Shown piece after piece: positions 27,789 through 37,327 of a DNA stretch of 64,000 bases (position 1 is the first letter of the stretch; each line of letters starts with the position of its first letter). The stretch comes from Flavobacterium sp. N2038. Lineage in GTDB: Bacteria; Bacteroidota; Bacteroidia; Flavobacteriales; Flavobacteriaceae. A model generated the notes under the pieces. It searched no databases, was not told the origin of the DNA, and saw only the letters and a list, made by a program, of their open reading frames with translations. Both the position numbers and the translations under genes were made by a program. The DNA lies in contig NZ_CP110001.1 in NCBI RefSeq assembly GCF_025947185.1, forward strand, positions 4,154,001 through 4,218,000, in the 5' to 3' direction.

Positions 27789-30700
27789 ATGTATCTTAAT
27801 TGTCATTCTTTTCATTCTTTGCGTTACGGCACAATTTCTCTTGATAAACTTATCGGGCAAGCTGTTTCTTGTGGCGTAAAAGCAATGGCTCTAACAGATA
27901 TTAATACTGTAACAGGAATTTATGATTTTATAAGAGAATGTGAGAAAAACGAAATAAAGCCTCTTGTTGGAATGGAATTTCGTTGTAATCATCAATTGCG
28001 CTATATTGGATTGGCAAAAAATGCTGAAGGTTTAGCCGAAATGAATCGTTTTTTAACGGACCATAATTTCAGTGGAGAAGCTTTGCCTTTTCGTGCTCCT
28101 GAATTTAAATCAACTTTTGTTATTTATACTTTAGAAAATGCTCCTGAAAAACTACATGAAAATGAATTTATCGGAGTTCGTCCTCAAGAAGTTTCAGGTC
28201 TTCTAACTTCAAAACATAAAAATAAAATCTCTAAAATGGTTGTTTTGCAACCTGTGACTTTTACCAATAAAACAGAATACAATCTGCATAAAATTCTTCG
28301 GGCAATTGATACCAATATTATTTTATCAAAACTTACTGAATCTGATTATTGCAAAACTTCAGATATCATGCAGCCTGTAGAATCTCTTTTGCCATTCTAC
28401 GAAAATTACCCCGAAATTGTATTAAACACACAACGTATTATTGATGATTGTAATTTTCAATATGAATTTGGTGTTCCAAGAAATAAAAAATTTTATACTG
28501 AAAACCGTCAGAGCGACATAAAAAAACTAACCGAATTGGCAATGGAAGGTTTTGAATGGCGTTATGGAAAAGAAAACACAATTGCCAGAAGACGCGTCGA
28601 AAAAGAATTAAAAGTTATTGATGAACTGGAATTCAGTGGTTATTTTTTAATTACCTGGGATATCATTCAATTCAGCAACAGCCAGGGATTTATGCACATT
28701 GGACGCGGAAGCGGCGCCAACAGCATTATAGCCTACTGTCTCGGCATTACAGATATATGTCCGATCGAACTTGATCTGTATTTTGAGCGTTTTTTAAACC
28801 TCAACCGAAAAAGCCCTCCCGATTTTGATATTGACTGGAGCTGGCAGGAACGTGATATAATCCTGAAATATATATTTAAAAAATACGGTAAAGAACATGT
28901 TGCCTTTTGTGGCACCAATGTCGAATTTAAATACCGGTCTATTTTCAGGGAAGTTGGAAAAGTTTTTGGTCTTCCGAAAGAAGAACTCGATATGCTGGCT
29001 AAAAATCCTATGACATTGCATGAAACAAACAAAATTGTAAAACTGGTTCAGCAATACGGAATGTTACTCGAAAAATACCCCAATCAACGCAGCATGCATT
29101 CCTGCGGGATTATTATTTCTGAAGAACCTATTACAAATTATACCCCTCTGGAAATGCCTCCAAAAGGATTTCCGATTGTGCTTTTTGATATGCATATTGC
29201 GGAAGAAATTGGTTTTGAAAAATTTGACATTCTAAGTCAGCGTGGTATTGGCCATATTGACGACAGCGTAAAACTAATTGCCAAAAATCAAGGTATAAAA
29301 GTAGATATTCGAAATACTTCGATTTCTAAAGATGAAACTGTATGCAATGCTTATCTGGCAAAAGGAAATACCATAGGCTGTTTTTATATCGAAAGTCCCG
29401 CTATGCGAGGTTTATTACGCCGACTGAATTGTGATAATTACAAAATTCTGGTTGCCGCATCTTCTATCATCCGTCCCGGCGTTGCACAATCCGGAATGAT
29501 GAAAGAATATATTTTTCGTCATAATAACCCGAATCAATTTGAATATTTTCATGAAGTTTTCAAAGAACAGCTTGGCGAAACTTACGGTATTATGGTATAT
29601 CAGGAAGATGTTATCAAAATCGCTTTGCATTACGGCGGACTTCCTGCGGCTGATGGCGATATTCTGCGTCGCGCTATGTCTGGAAAAGGACGCTCTAAAG
29701 AAGCTTTGCAAAAAGTAAAAGATAATTTCTTTTCCTGCTGTGCACAAAAAGGACATCCCGAAGTTTTGAGTCAGGAAATTTACCGTCAGATTGAATCTTT
29801 TGCAGGATATTCTTTCTGTAAAGCGCACTCGGCTTCATACGCTGTCGAGAGTTATCAGAGTTTATATCTAAAAGTGTATTACCCTGTAGAATTTATGACA
29901 GCGGTAATCAACAATCAGGGTGGTTTTTACAGAACCGAAGTTTATGTACATGAAGCCCGAATGTCTGGTGGCACCATTCATAATCCTTGTGTAAATAAAA
30001 GCGAATATCAAACGACTTTATACGGCACTGATATTTATCTCGGTTTTATGCATTTACAGAGCCTGGAGTCTAAAATTGCTCATTTAATTGAATCTGACAG
30101 GGAAAAAAATGGCGAATATCTTTCTTTAGAAAATTTCATCAATCGTATTCCGATAGGTATTGAAGGCGTAAAAATACTGATTTTCATTGGAGCATTTCGT
30201 TTTACCGGAAAAACCAAAAATCAGCTTTTAGTCATTGCAAGTTTGCTTTTAAACAATTTCAAACCAGAAAACAGAAATCTCATGCTCTTGCAGGAACCTG
30301 TTAAAGAATATAAACTTCCAACTCTGGAGCGTTCGGTTTTTGAAGATGCTTTTGATGAAATTGAACTTTTAAGCTTCCCCGTTTCCTGCAGTGTTTTTGA
30401 TTTATTACAAACCAAACATCGCGGTGATATTATGGCAAAAGACTTAGTAAAATATCATAAAAGACAAATCAGAATGTTGGCGTATTTAATTTCAAGAAAA
30501 CATGTTCCTACTAAAAAAGGAGCAATGTATTTTGGCACCTGGATTGATCACGAGGGGACTTATTTTGATACGGCACATTTTCCGGATAGCCTGGCGCAGT
30601 ACCCTTTTCAGGGTGGAGGCTGTTATCTATTGTTAGGCAATGTCGAAGTCGATTACCACTTCCCTACCATTACGATTAGTAAAATGGCAAAAATGCCTTT

Positions 30701-30842
30701 TATTCCTGATCCTCGATATATGGATGCTAAAGATCAGTATCAAACACAAAATCAGATTAAAGAAGATGTTAGCCTCACACATAGAAAACCGTATCCTTCA
30801 GGACATGAGATTAACATTCCAAGACACCGACTGAAATTTTAA
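27789..30842 (+). CDS. dnaE2: DnaE2-like DNA polymerase III alpha subunit
   Basis: A 1017-residue C-family polymerase, shorter than replicative DnaE (about 1160 or more). Order: PHP domain (HSFHS at start), palm with GRGSGANSI and catalytic PDFDID (Asp345, Asp347), third aspartate in EKFDILSQRGIG, fingers with MSGKGRSKEAL, a helix-hairpin-helix region and an OB fold near 890-970. The PHP motif ALTDH is ALTDI here, so the PHP metal site looks degenerate. Encoded with a Y-family polymerase and DNA repair genes, it fits an error-prone DnaE2 role rather than replication. Confidence 0.92.
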   Translation: MYLNCHSFHSLRYGTISLDKLIGQAVSCGVKAMALTDINTVTGIYDFIRECEKNEIKPLVGMEFRCNHQLRYIGLAKNAEGLAEMNRFLTDHNFSGEALPFRAPEFKSTFVIYTLENAPEKLHENEFIGVRPQEVSGLLTSKHKNKISKMVVLQPVTFTNKTEYNLHKILRAIDTNIILSKLTESDYCKTSDIMQPVESLLPFYENYPEIVLNTQRIIDDCNFQYEFGVPRNKKFYTENRQSDIKKLTELAMEGFEWRYGKENTIARRRVEKELKVIDELEFSGYFLITWDIIQFSNSQGFMHIGRGSGANSIIAYCLGITDICPIELDLYFERFLNLNRKSPPDFDIDWSWQERDIILKYIFKKYGKEHVAFCGTNVEFKYRSIFREVGKVFGLPKEELDMLAKNPMTLHETNKIVKLVQQYGMLLEKYPNQRSMHSCGIIISEEPITNYTPLEMPPKGFPIVLFDMHIAEEIGFEKFDILSQRGIGHIDDSVKLIAKNQGIKVDIRNTSISKDETVCNAYLAKGNTIGCFYIESPAMRGLLRRLNCDNYKILVAASSIIRPGVAQSGMMKEYIFRHNNPNQFEYFHEVFKEQLGETYGIMVYQEDVIKIALHYGGLPAADGDILRRAMSGKGRSKEALQKVKDNFFSCCAQKGHPEVLSQEIYRQIESFAGYSFCKAHSASYAVESYQSLYLKVYYPVEFMTAVINNQGGFYRTEVYVHEARMSGGTIHNPCVNKSEYQTTLYGTDIYLGFMHLQSLESKIAHLIESDREKNGEYLSLENFINRIPIGIEGVKILIFIGAFRFTGKTKNQLLVIASLLLNNFKPENRNLMLLQEPVKEYKLPTLERSVFEDAFDEIELLSFPVSCSVFDLLQTKHRGDIMAKDLVKYHKRQIRMLAYLISRKHVPTKKGAMYFGTWIDHEGTYFDTAHFPDSLAQYPFQGGGCYLLLGNVEVDYHFPTITISKMAKMPFIPDPRYMDAKDQYQTQNQIKEDVSLTHRKPYPSGHEINIPRHRLKF

Positions 30843-30876
30843 ACAACAGAAACAGAACATTTTACGTTATATACAA

Positions 30877-32265
30877 ATGAAGAATCAGGAATATGCCATA
30901 GTCGATATCGAAACCACAGGTGGTAATGCCAGTGGAAGCCGTATTACAGAAATTGCCATTATCATTCATGACGGTACAAATGTTCTGGATCGTTATGAAA
31001 CACTTGTTAATCCACAGCAGGAGATACCACCTTCTATTTTTGGATTAACAGGAATTAATAACGAAATGGTTGCTAATGCACCAATCTTTGATGATATTTC
31101 AGAAAAAGTTTTAGAAATGCTCACAGATCGTATTTTCGTGGCGCACAATGTCAACTTCGATTATTCATTTATACATCATCAACTGGAACAAGCGGGTTTT
31201 AAATGGACAGCGAGAAAATTGTGTACTGTTCGTGCTGCTCGAAAAATCAAGCCGGGATTAGGTTCATACAGTTTAGGAAATCTGTGTAATTCTTTGAATA
31301 TATCTTTAGAAAACAGACACCGTGCAGGTGGAGATGCCGATGCTACTGCCCTTTTATTTTCTCTTTTACTCGAATGGGACGATGCCGGAGAAATTGATAA
31401 AATGATAAAAAAAACGGCTCAGGATCAACGATTGCCTCCAAATCTTCCGCCAGATGATTTTAATAATTTACCTGATAAACCCGGAGTCTATTATTTTTAT
31501 AATCAGGCAAAAAAAGTGATTTATGTTGGAAAAGCCATTAATCTAAAAAAACGGGTTACATCACATTTTACGGGTAATAATATTAATCCGCAAAGACAAC
31601 ATTTTTTACGCGATATCTACGGAATCACTTTCGAAGTCTGTGCAACCGAATTGATGGCGCTTCTTTTAGAATGTACCGAAATCAAAAAACTGTGGCCAAC
31701 TTATAACAGAGCTTTAAAACGTTTTGAAGCCAAATTTGGTATTTATCAATACGAAGCCCGAAATGGTTACAAATATTTGGCAATCGGAAAAGTGAGTAAA
31801 TTTCAAATCTGTATTCATGAGTTTAATAGCCAATACGATGGCATCAATTTATTGAGAAGTCTGGCAGTACAGTTCGAAATCGATCATCGCTTTTGTAAAT
31901 ACTCAAGACCTGAAGAAGGAGATTTTTTTCAAAATAATGAAATAAAAGATTTGCCAGATGTTTTGCTTCACAATGAACAAGTTGACAATGCAATAGATTT
32001 TTTATTAAATAACCGCCCGAGTTTTGCCATAATTGATAAAGGAAGATCTTCAGATGAACGAAGCTGTATCTGGATTGAAAACGGCCATTTTCATGGAATG
32101 GGTTATATTCCGAAAGATGTTGCCATTCATGATCCCGAAGATGTAAAAAGTTATGTTACACCTTATAAAAGCAATCAATATATTGAACATTTAATTTTTG
32201 CTTACGCTGAAAAACATCCGGGTAAAGTATTTTTTAACAAACAATTTTTAAGCAAAGCTTCCTAA
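30877..32265 (+). CDS. DnaQ-like exonuclease fused to GIY-YIG nuclease
   Basis: A 462-residue fusion. Residues 1-170 form a DEDDh exonuclease: VDIETTGG (first Asp/Glu), HNVNFDYSF and HRAGGDADAT (last His/Asp). Residues about 196-280 are a GIY-YIG endonuclease of the UvrC/Cho type: KPGVYYFYNQ, VIYVGKAINLKKRV. The rest is unassigned. Such fusions are known, for example in actinobacteria. It follows the DnaE2-like gene by 34 bases, so it may proofread or process damage with it. Confidence 0.9.
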   Translation: MKNQEYAIVDIETTGGNASGSRITEIAIIIHDGTNVLDRYETLVNPQQEIPPSIFGLTGINNEMVANAPIFDDISEKVLEMLTDRIFVAHNVNFDYSFIHHQLEQAGFKWTARKLCTVRAARKIKPGLGSYSLGNLCNSLNISLENRHRAGGDADATALLFSLLLEWDDAGEIDKMIKKTAQDQRLPPNLPPDDFNNLPDKPGVYYFYNQAKKVIYVGKAINLKKRVTSHFTGNNINPQRQHFLRDIYGITFEVCATELMALLLECTEIKKLWPTYNRALKRFEAKFGIYQYEARNGYKYLAIGKVSKFQICIHEFNSQYDGINLLRSLAVQFEIDHRFCKYSRPEEGDFFQNNEIKDLPDVLLHNEQVDNAIDFLLNNRPSFAIIDKGRSSDERSCIWIENGHFHGMGYIPKDVAIHDPEDVKSYVTPYKSNQYIEHLIFAYAEKHPGKVFFNKQFLSKAS

Positions 32266-32311
32266 ACCAAATAAAATATAAAATAGAGCTGTAAAACTAA
32301 CATAATGAATT

Positions 32312-32938
32312 ATGACACTATTTAGCGATACCGAATTATTTACCCCAGGCAGCAGTGGTAAAATTATATACGATTTGCCTGATTGCGAATTAATTTTAAT
32401 CGATAATTTTTTTAGCAAAGAAGAATCTGATCGTTTTTACGAAAAATTACTTCATCAGACCAAATGGAGAGAATACGAAATGGAAATGTTTGATAAAATC
32501 GTTACAGCTCCAAGAATGATTTCCTGGTACGAAGACAAAGACAATCCCGGTGCCGATCAAAAAGGTCCCGACTGGACGTACGATTTATTAACTATTCGAG
32601 GGCGCGTAGAAAAAGAAACAGAAGTAGATTTTAATAGTCTGTTGTTAAATTTATACCGAAACGGCAATGATAGCGTCGCCTGGCATAGCGATAAAGAACA
32701 CAATTCAGTACCTAACCCCATTATTGCTTCTGTAACTTTTGGCGAGACCAGAATGTTCAGACTCCGACATAAATTCAGGAAAGATATTCCTCAGGTTGAG
32801 ATTCCGCTGCATCATGGTTCTTTTCTATTAATGGCTGGAACAACCAATAGTTTTTGGCAGCATCAGGTTCCGAAAACAACACGAGATGTTTTACCAAGGA
32901 TCAATCTTACCTTTAGAAGAACTAACCGAAATCTTTGA
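32312..32938 (+). CDS. alkB: AlkB-type 2-oxoglutarate/Fe(II) dioxygenase
   Basis: A 208-residue AlkB family protein that oxidatively removes alkyl groups from DNA bases. Iron ligands: WHSDKE (His and Asp) and FWQHQVPK (His). 2-oxoglutarate binding: arginines in PRINLTFRRT. YRNGNDSVAWHSD is typical of AlkB/ALKBH2-3. Last gene of the cassette, 46 bases after the nuclease gene; co-expression with translesion polymerases is likely. Confidence 0.92.
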   Translation: MTLFSDTELFTPGSSGKIIYDLPDCELILIDNFFSKEESDRFYEKLLHQTKWREYEMEMFDKIVTAPRMISWYEDKDNPGADQKGPDWTYDLLTIRGRVEKETEVDFNSLLLNLYRNGNDSVAWHSDKEHNSVPNPIIASVTFGETRMFRLRHKFRKDIPQVEIPLHHGSFLLMAGTTNSFWQHQVPKTTRDVLPRINLTFRRTNRNL

Positions 32939-33062
32939 TTTTTATAGAATTGAATCTCTTAAAATATTTTTTCACGCAAAAAAACCGTAAGATATTACTT
33001 CTTTAAAAAGTTAAAACACACACTGTATGAACCTTTTATTAGGCAGACCTTTTCTTTTTTAC

Positions 33063-33070
33063 TATTTTTG
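33063..33070 (+). promoter_or_regulatory. -7 box for the DUF1810 gene
   Basis: TATTTTTG followed by CAACC, a perfect match 27 bases upstream of the ATG at 33098. It also argues against the upstream start at 33068, which lies inside this box. Confidence 0.6.
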
Positions 33071-33097
33071 CAACCTTTTTTTAAATACAATACCATA

Positions 33098-33559
33098 ATG
33101 GCTTATTCTAACAATGATTTATCGCGTTTCCTGGATGCGCAGAACAAACTTTATCTTACCGCTCTTTCTGAAATCAGCAAGGGAAAAAAAGAAACACACT
33201 GGATGTGGTTCATTTTTCCACAAATAAAAGGGTTAGGTAAAAGCGATACAGCAAATCTTTATGCGATTGCCGATTTAAAAGAAGCAACTGAGTTTTTAGA
33301 ACATCCGATATTAGGAAAACATCTAATTGAAATTTCAGAACTTTTATTAACCTTCAAAAGAAAATCAGCTGATGGAATTTTAGGAGACCTGGATGCACGC
33401 AAATTGCGTTCCTCAATGACTCTTTTTTCGATGGTTGAGAACACCAATCCTGTATTTCAGGAAATACTGGACGCATTCTTTTCTGGAGAATCAGATCCTC
33501 TTACTTTGTCTATTATTAATTCAACAATAAAATTATCTGCTGAACCTGTTATTATATAA
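33098..33559 (+). CDS. DUF1810 family protein
   Basis: A 153-residue soluble protein. DLSRFLDAQNKLYLTALSEI and ETHWMWFIFPQIKGLG are the hallmark blocks of DUF1810, a calpastatin-like family of unknown function. LDARKLRSSMTLFS and a C-terminal DPLTLSIIN follow. Length is typical. The ATG at 33098 is chosen because the longer frame begins inside the -7 box. A strong terminator follows. Confidence 0.9.
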   Translation: MAYSNNDLSRFLDAQNKLYLTALSEISKGKKETHWMWFIFPQIKGLGKSDTANLYAIADLKEATEFLEHPILGKHLIEISELLLTFKRKSADGILGDLDARKLRSSMTLFSMVENTNPVFQEILDAFFSGESDPLTLSIINSTIKLSAEPVII

Positions 33560-33584
33560 TTACCGTTTCCAGATTATTTATATC

Positions 33585-33618
33585 AAAAAGCACTGCGTAA
33601 TTGCAGTGCTTTTTTTTA
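33585..33618 (+). terminator. Terminator after DUF1810 gene
   Basis: AAAAAGCACTGC-GTAATT-GCAGTGC stem followed by eight T residues: a strong rho-independent terminator. Confidence 0.9.
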
Positions 33619-33748
33619 TCCCTAAATGTAAACAACAGTATACAATAAGCTTGAAACAGACGGGGTTTACAGCTTTTTTCTTATTGAAATTTTTAAAAGA
33701 ATTAATTATACCTTGCATCCTCAAATCAATCCCATATTTAACCAAATC

Positions 33749-34153
33749 ATGACTGAAAAAATTAAAACACTTCAGATTATTCATCTTGCAGTTTGTGCAG
33801 GCACTGCCATTGCTTATTTTATTATAGGTGATCTTTCAATTGAAAAATTACAAATTCCCGCTATTGATTCCTCTTCAGTCATATATCTGGCAATTCCTGT
33901 TTTCGCATTTATACTAAGTACTTTTCTATTTAAATCACAACTAAAGCAAATCGATCCTAAATTAAATATAGAAGAAAAATTGCCTGTTTACCAGACTGCC
34001 TCAATTATGCGTTGGGCAGTTCTTGAGGGCGCCGCATTTTTAATCTTAATCCTGAAACCGGATTTTATATTATTCGGAATACTGCTTATAATATATCTTG
34101 CTTTTCTAAGACCTACAGAAGAACGAATCAATAATGATCTCTCTAATATCTAA
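33749..34153 (+). CDS. Small four-helix membrane protein of unknown function
   Basis: A 134-residue protein with hydrophobic stretches at about residues 8-27, 43-62, 84-101 and 104-122, and a charged tail EERINNDLSNI. The first ATG in the frame (33713) would add 12 residues without features; MTEKIKTLQ at 33749 is preferred. The family is not recognised. Flanked by two terminators, so monocistronic. Confidence 0.75.
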   Translation: MTEKIKTLQIIHLAVCAGTAIAYFIIGDLSIEKLQIPAIDSSSVIYLAIPVFAFILSTFLFKSQLKQIDPKLNIEEKLPVYQTASIMRWAVLEGAAFLILILKPDFILFGILLIIYLAFLRPTEERINNDLSNI

Positions 34154-34205
34154 TTAAGATTCAAACAAATTTTAATTTAGCATTTTCTATGTAAAAATTA
34201 AAACG

Positions 34206-34239
34206 AAAGCGCCTTGTATTAAAACTACAAGGCGCTTTT
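34206..34239. terminator. Bidirectional terminator between convergent genes
   Basis: AAAGCGCCTTGTA and TACAAGGCGCTTT arms with flanking A/T. Serves the membrane protein gene on the left and the permease gene on the right. Confidence 0.85.
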
Positions 34240-34283
34240 ATTTATCTGCAAATATTTAAATTTTAAATCTAAAATACTTATAT

Positions 34284-35696
34284 CTATTCCTCTTTTGGTT
34301 TGGTTAAATAATAAACCGGAATTCCGGTTAACATAATCAGCACTCCCCAACCACAAGTTGAGAATTTTGTAATTAGCAAAGAAATACAAATTGCTGTTGC
34401 TACAATGATATAAAGCAATGGTAAAAATGGGTATCCAAAAGCTCTATATGGTCTTTCTGCATCTGGCATCTTCTTTCTTAAGATGAAAATCCCATAGATC
34501 GTCAGAATATAAAATATCAGTACGATGATGATTACAAAATCTAATAAATCTCCATATTTACCTGTTAAGCACAACGCCGAAGCCCAAATACATTGTGCCC
34601 AAAGTGCCCATGCAGGTACACTTGAGCTGTTTAAAACAGCCGCTTTTTTGAAAAACAAACCATCTTTGGCCATGGTATAATAAACTCTTGCTCCTGCCAT
34701 AATTAAACCATTATTACAGGCAAAAGTCGAAATCATAATCATAATAGCGATAATCAGGGTTCCGATATTTCCAAAAATATATTGCGAAGCTACAACCGCT
34801 ACCCTATCTGATTTTGCTGTAGCAATTTCTTCAAATGGAATTACAGCCAAATACATGATATTGGTTAAAACATATATTATGGTAACAATGAAAGTTCCCA
34901 GGAATAAACTGAAACCAACATTACGTTTTGGATTTTTAATTTCGCCTGCAATAAAAGTAACACCATTCCAGGCATCACTTGAAAAAAGAGATCCAACCAT
35001 AGCTGCCGAAATTCCTGTAATCAAAGTTTTTCCACCAATTGGGAGCCAGGAATTATTTTCAGGATTATAGGAACGTGGTGTCCAGGCATCTGTCCAGTTA
35101 GCATCCCAAACAGAAGCTTTTGCTGCCAATGTAAATCCAAAAACAATTAATCCCAGCAATGATAAAATTTTAATAATCGTTAAAACGGTTTGCAGAATTT
35201 TTCCGTTTTTCACTCCACGACTATTTATGTACGTTAATAAGATAATCGTAAAAATCGAAACAATTTGTGCTGCATTGAGTTTAAACGAACCCAATTCAAA
35301 CAAGACATTTTCGTCGCTTAATGGCTCATAGAGATAGGCAGCAAATTTTGAAAATGCAACACCAACAGCTGCAATAGTACCAGTCTGTATTACAGCAAAA
35401 AAACTCCAGCCGTACAAAAAAGCAATTAACTTATTGTATGCTTCTTTTAGATAGACATATTGCCCTCCGGCTTTAGGAAACATAGCACTAAGTTCGCCGT
35501 AACTTACTGCAGCAATAATGGTGATTAATCCCGAGATTAACCAAATAAGCGTTAACCATCCGGCCGATCCAACCTGCCTGGCGATATCTGCACTTACAAT
35601 AAATATTCCTGATCCGATCATAGAACCTACAACAAGCATGGTTCCATCTAATAATCCGAGTTCTCTTTTAAAATGTTCCTGGTCGTTTTCTTGCAT
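34284..35696 (-). CDS. APC-family amino acid permease
   Basis: A 470-residue transporter with about twelve membrane helices. The first-helix motif GSMIGSGIFIVSADIARQVG (residues 18-37) holds the backbone amino-acid binding loop, and YGELSAMFPKAGGQYVYLKE is typical of the LAT-like branch. The substrate is a neutral or broad set of amino acids by family; it cannot be refined. Monocistronic on the minus strand. Confidence 0.9.
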   Translation of the reverse strand: MQENDQEHFKRELGLLDGTMLVVGSMIGSGIFIVSADIARQVGSAGWLTLIWLISGLITIIAAVSYGELSAMFPKAGGQYVYLKEAYNKLIAFLYGWSFFAVIQTGTIAAVGVAFSKFAAYLYEPLSDENVLFELGSFKLNAAQIVSIFTIILLTYINSRGVKNGKILQTVLTIIKILSLLGLIVFGFTLAAKASVWDANWTDAWTPRSYNPENNSWLPIGGKTLITGISAAMVGSLFSSDAWNGVTFIAGEIKNPKRNVGFSLFLGTFIVTIIYVLTNIMYLAVIPFEEIATAKSDRVAVVASQYIFGNIGTLIIAIMIMISTFACNNGLIMAGARVYYTMAKDGLFFKKAAVLNSSSVPAWALWAQCIWASALCLTGKYGDLLDFVIIIVLIFYILTIYGIFILRKKMPDAERPYRAFGYPFLPLLYIIVATAICISLLITKFSTCGWGVLIMLTGIPVYYLTKPKEE

Positions 35697-35865
35697 TTTT
35701 TTGTGGTTTTGGGTTGGCTAAAGATATACTTTTTTTTAAAATTTTATCATTTGATTGTTAGATTCTTGGATTAGAAAAAAATCAGTTTTAAATTTATTAA
35801 AAAATCTGTCAATCTAACTTTTAGAGTGACTTATCTTTTCATTTATAACCTCCAAATGAATCGTT

Positions 35866-36624
35866 ATGACCTGGGATCCTAAAAAATATAATGAATTTAA
35901 AGAAGACAGATATAAGCCATTTGAGGATCTGACAAATCATATTATTGACAAACCAAATTATGAAGTTATAGATTTAGGTTGTGGTACAGGTGAGCTAACA
36001 CAAAAGTTATCAAATATGCTAACAAATGCCAATATCTTAGGTATTGATTCTTCTGCCGAAATGTTAGCAAAAGCTCCTCTTCAGGAAAATATTCAATTTA
36101 AGCGACTATCGATTCGGGAACAACTAGATCAGGAAAAAAAATGGGATTTGATTTTCTCTAATGCAGCTTTGCAATGGGTAGATAATCATAATGAACTTTT
36201 CCCTAAAATAATATCACGTCTCAATTCTGGTGGACAATTGGCAGTACAAATGCCACAGCAAACCGAAAACATTCTGAACAAAATATTACTGGATTTAGCT
36301 CAGGAAGAACCTTATGCTTCCTATTTAAAGAATTGGACAAGACCTTCTCCTGTTCTTACTTTAGATGAATATGCTAAAATTCTTTTTGATTGTGGAGGAA
36401 AAGATTTAGTCTTATATCAAAAAGTATATCCGCTTATATCTTCACATCATGATTCTTTTTTTGATTTTATTTCTGGCTCAGCATTAACCGTTTATCAGGA
36501 ACGTTTAAGTGAAAATGAATTTCAGGAATTATCAACTGAATTTAAAAAAAGAATTAATCATTTTTTCCCAAGTCTACCTTCTATCTATGCTTTTAAACGG
36601 TTGATTATGTATGCGACTTTTTAA
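35866..36624 (+). CDS. SAM-dependent methyltransferase, trans-aconitate type
   Basis: A 252-residue class I methyltransferase. Motif I VIDLGCGTGELTQKL (near residue 36), then LGIDSSAEML, LIFSNAALQWVDNH and LNSGGQLAVQMPQQ, which resembles trans-aconitate methyltransferase (Tam). The annotation rests on these shared blocks; the true substrate is not proven. Two aconitase genes lie 7 kb away, but no operon links them. Confidence 0.82.
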   Translation: MTWDPKKYNEFKEDRYKPFEDLTNHIIDKPNYEVIDLGCGTGELTQKLSNMLTNANILGIDSSAEMLAKAPLQENIQFKRLSIREQLDQEKKWDLIFSNAALQWVDNHNELFPKIISRLNSGGQLAVQMPQQTENILNKILLDLAQEEPYASYLKNWTRPSPVLTLDEYAKILFDCGGKDLVLYQKVYPLISSHHDSFFDFISGSALTVYQERLSENEFQELSTEFKKRINHFFPSLPSIYAFKRLIMYATF

Positions 36625-36692
36625 CTCAAAATTTCAAAATTAGATAAACTCCCTAAAATAAATACTAAAGACAGAGTACTGATAACCAATAC

Positions 36693-36727
36693 AAAAAGCT
36701 TCAAACATTAAAATTTGAAGTTTTTTT
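36693..36727 (+). terminator. Terminator after the methyltransferase
   Basis: CTTCAAA-CATTAAAA-TTTGAAG stem with a preceding A-tract and seven T residues. Confidence 0.7.
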
Positions 36728-36825
36728 ATACTCAAAAATTTGCTTTTACGTCTTCCCGTAACAATATACTATTTCAACTTTTTATATTTGGGAAACAAAA
36801 CTATAAACCAACCAAAAACCAATTC

Positions 36826-37167
36826 ATGGAAACCACAAAACCCGAATCGCACGATGATGTTGCCAATCAATTTTATAGTTATGCTGCTAACATGCTTTTG
36901 CATGAAAACAAATCAGCTTACGAAACAAAAGCAAAACTTACTGAACAAGGATTAAGCGCTGAGATTGCAGGATTAATTGTTGAAAATCTGGAGATCCAGA
37001 TCCAGGAAGCCAAATATGAAAAAGCCAGAAAAGATATGGTATATGGTGCTTTATGGTTCTGTGGGGGAACCATTTTGACAATTGCTGATATTGGCTTTAT
37101 ATTTTGGGGAGCCATTTTATTTGGTGGAATTCAGTTTTTCAAAGGTTTGATTAATGTATATTCTTAA
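36826..37167 (+). CDS. Hypothetical protein with C-terminal membrane helices
   Basis: A 113-residue protein. The N-terminal half is charged and helical (METTKPESHDDVANQFYSYA), resembling short oligomerising domains. The C-terminal part has two hydrophobic segments (about 70-88 and 90-108: ALWFCGGTILTIADIGFIFW, then GAILFGGIQFFKGLI). I use the ATG at 36826 because the longer frame to 36715 begins within the preceding terminator. The family is not recognised. Confidence 0.72.
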   Translation: METTKPESHDDVANQFYSYAANMLLHENKSAYETKAKLTEQGLSAEIAGLIVENLEIQIQEAKYEKARKDMVYGALWFCGGTILTIADIGFIFWGAILFGGIQFFKGLINVYS

Positions 37168-37327
37168 TCAGTATTGGGCAAATTAATATTTTTTAGTATT
37201 AACCTTTTTAAATCAAAATTTGAAAACAAATACAATAGTCATTATTTTACAAAAATAAATTAGGCAAAATTTACAAAACAAACTCTTCTAATATTCTAAT
37301 ATTTTAAAAACTAATACCAAAATACTT

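Noticed and set aside
35866..36624. Functional link between the trans-aconitate-type methyltransferase and the aconitase genes
   Set aside because: The genes are 7 kb apart, on different strands, with many unrelated genes between; the resemblance of names is not evidence.
36715..36825. Longer N-terminus for the hypothetical protein at 36826
   Set aside because: The extension starts within the T-tail of the preceding terminator and is Phe-rich noise.
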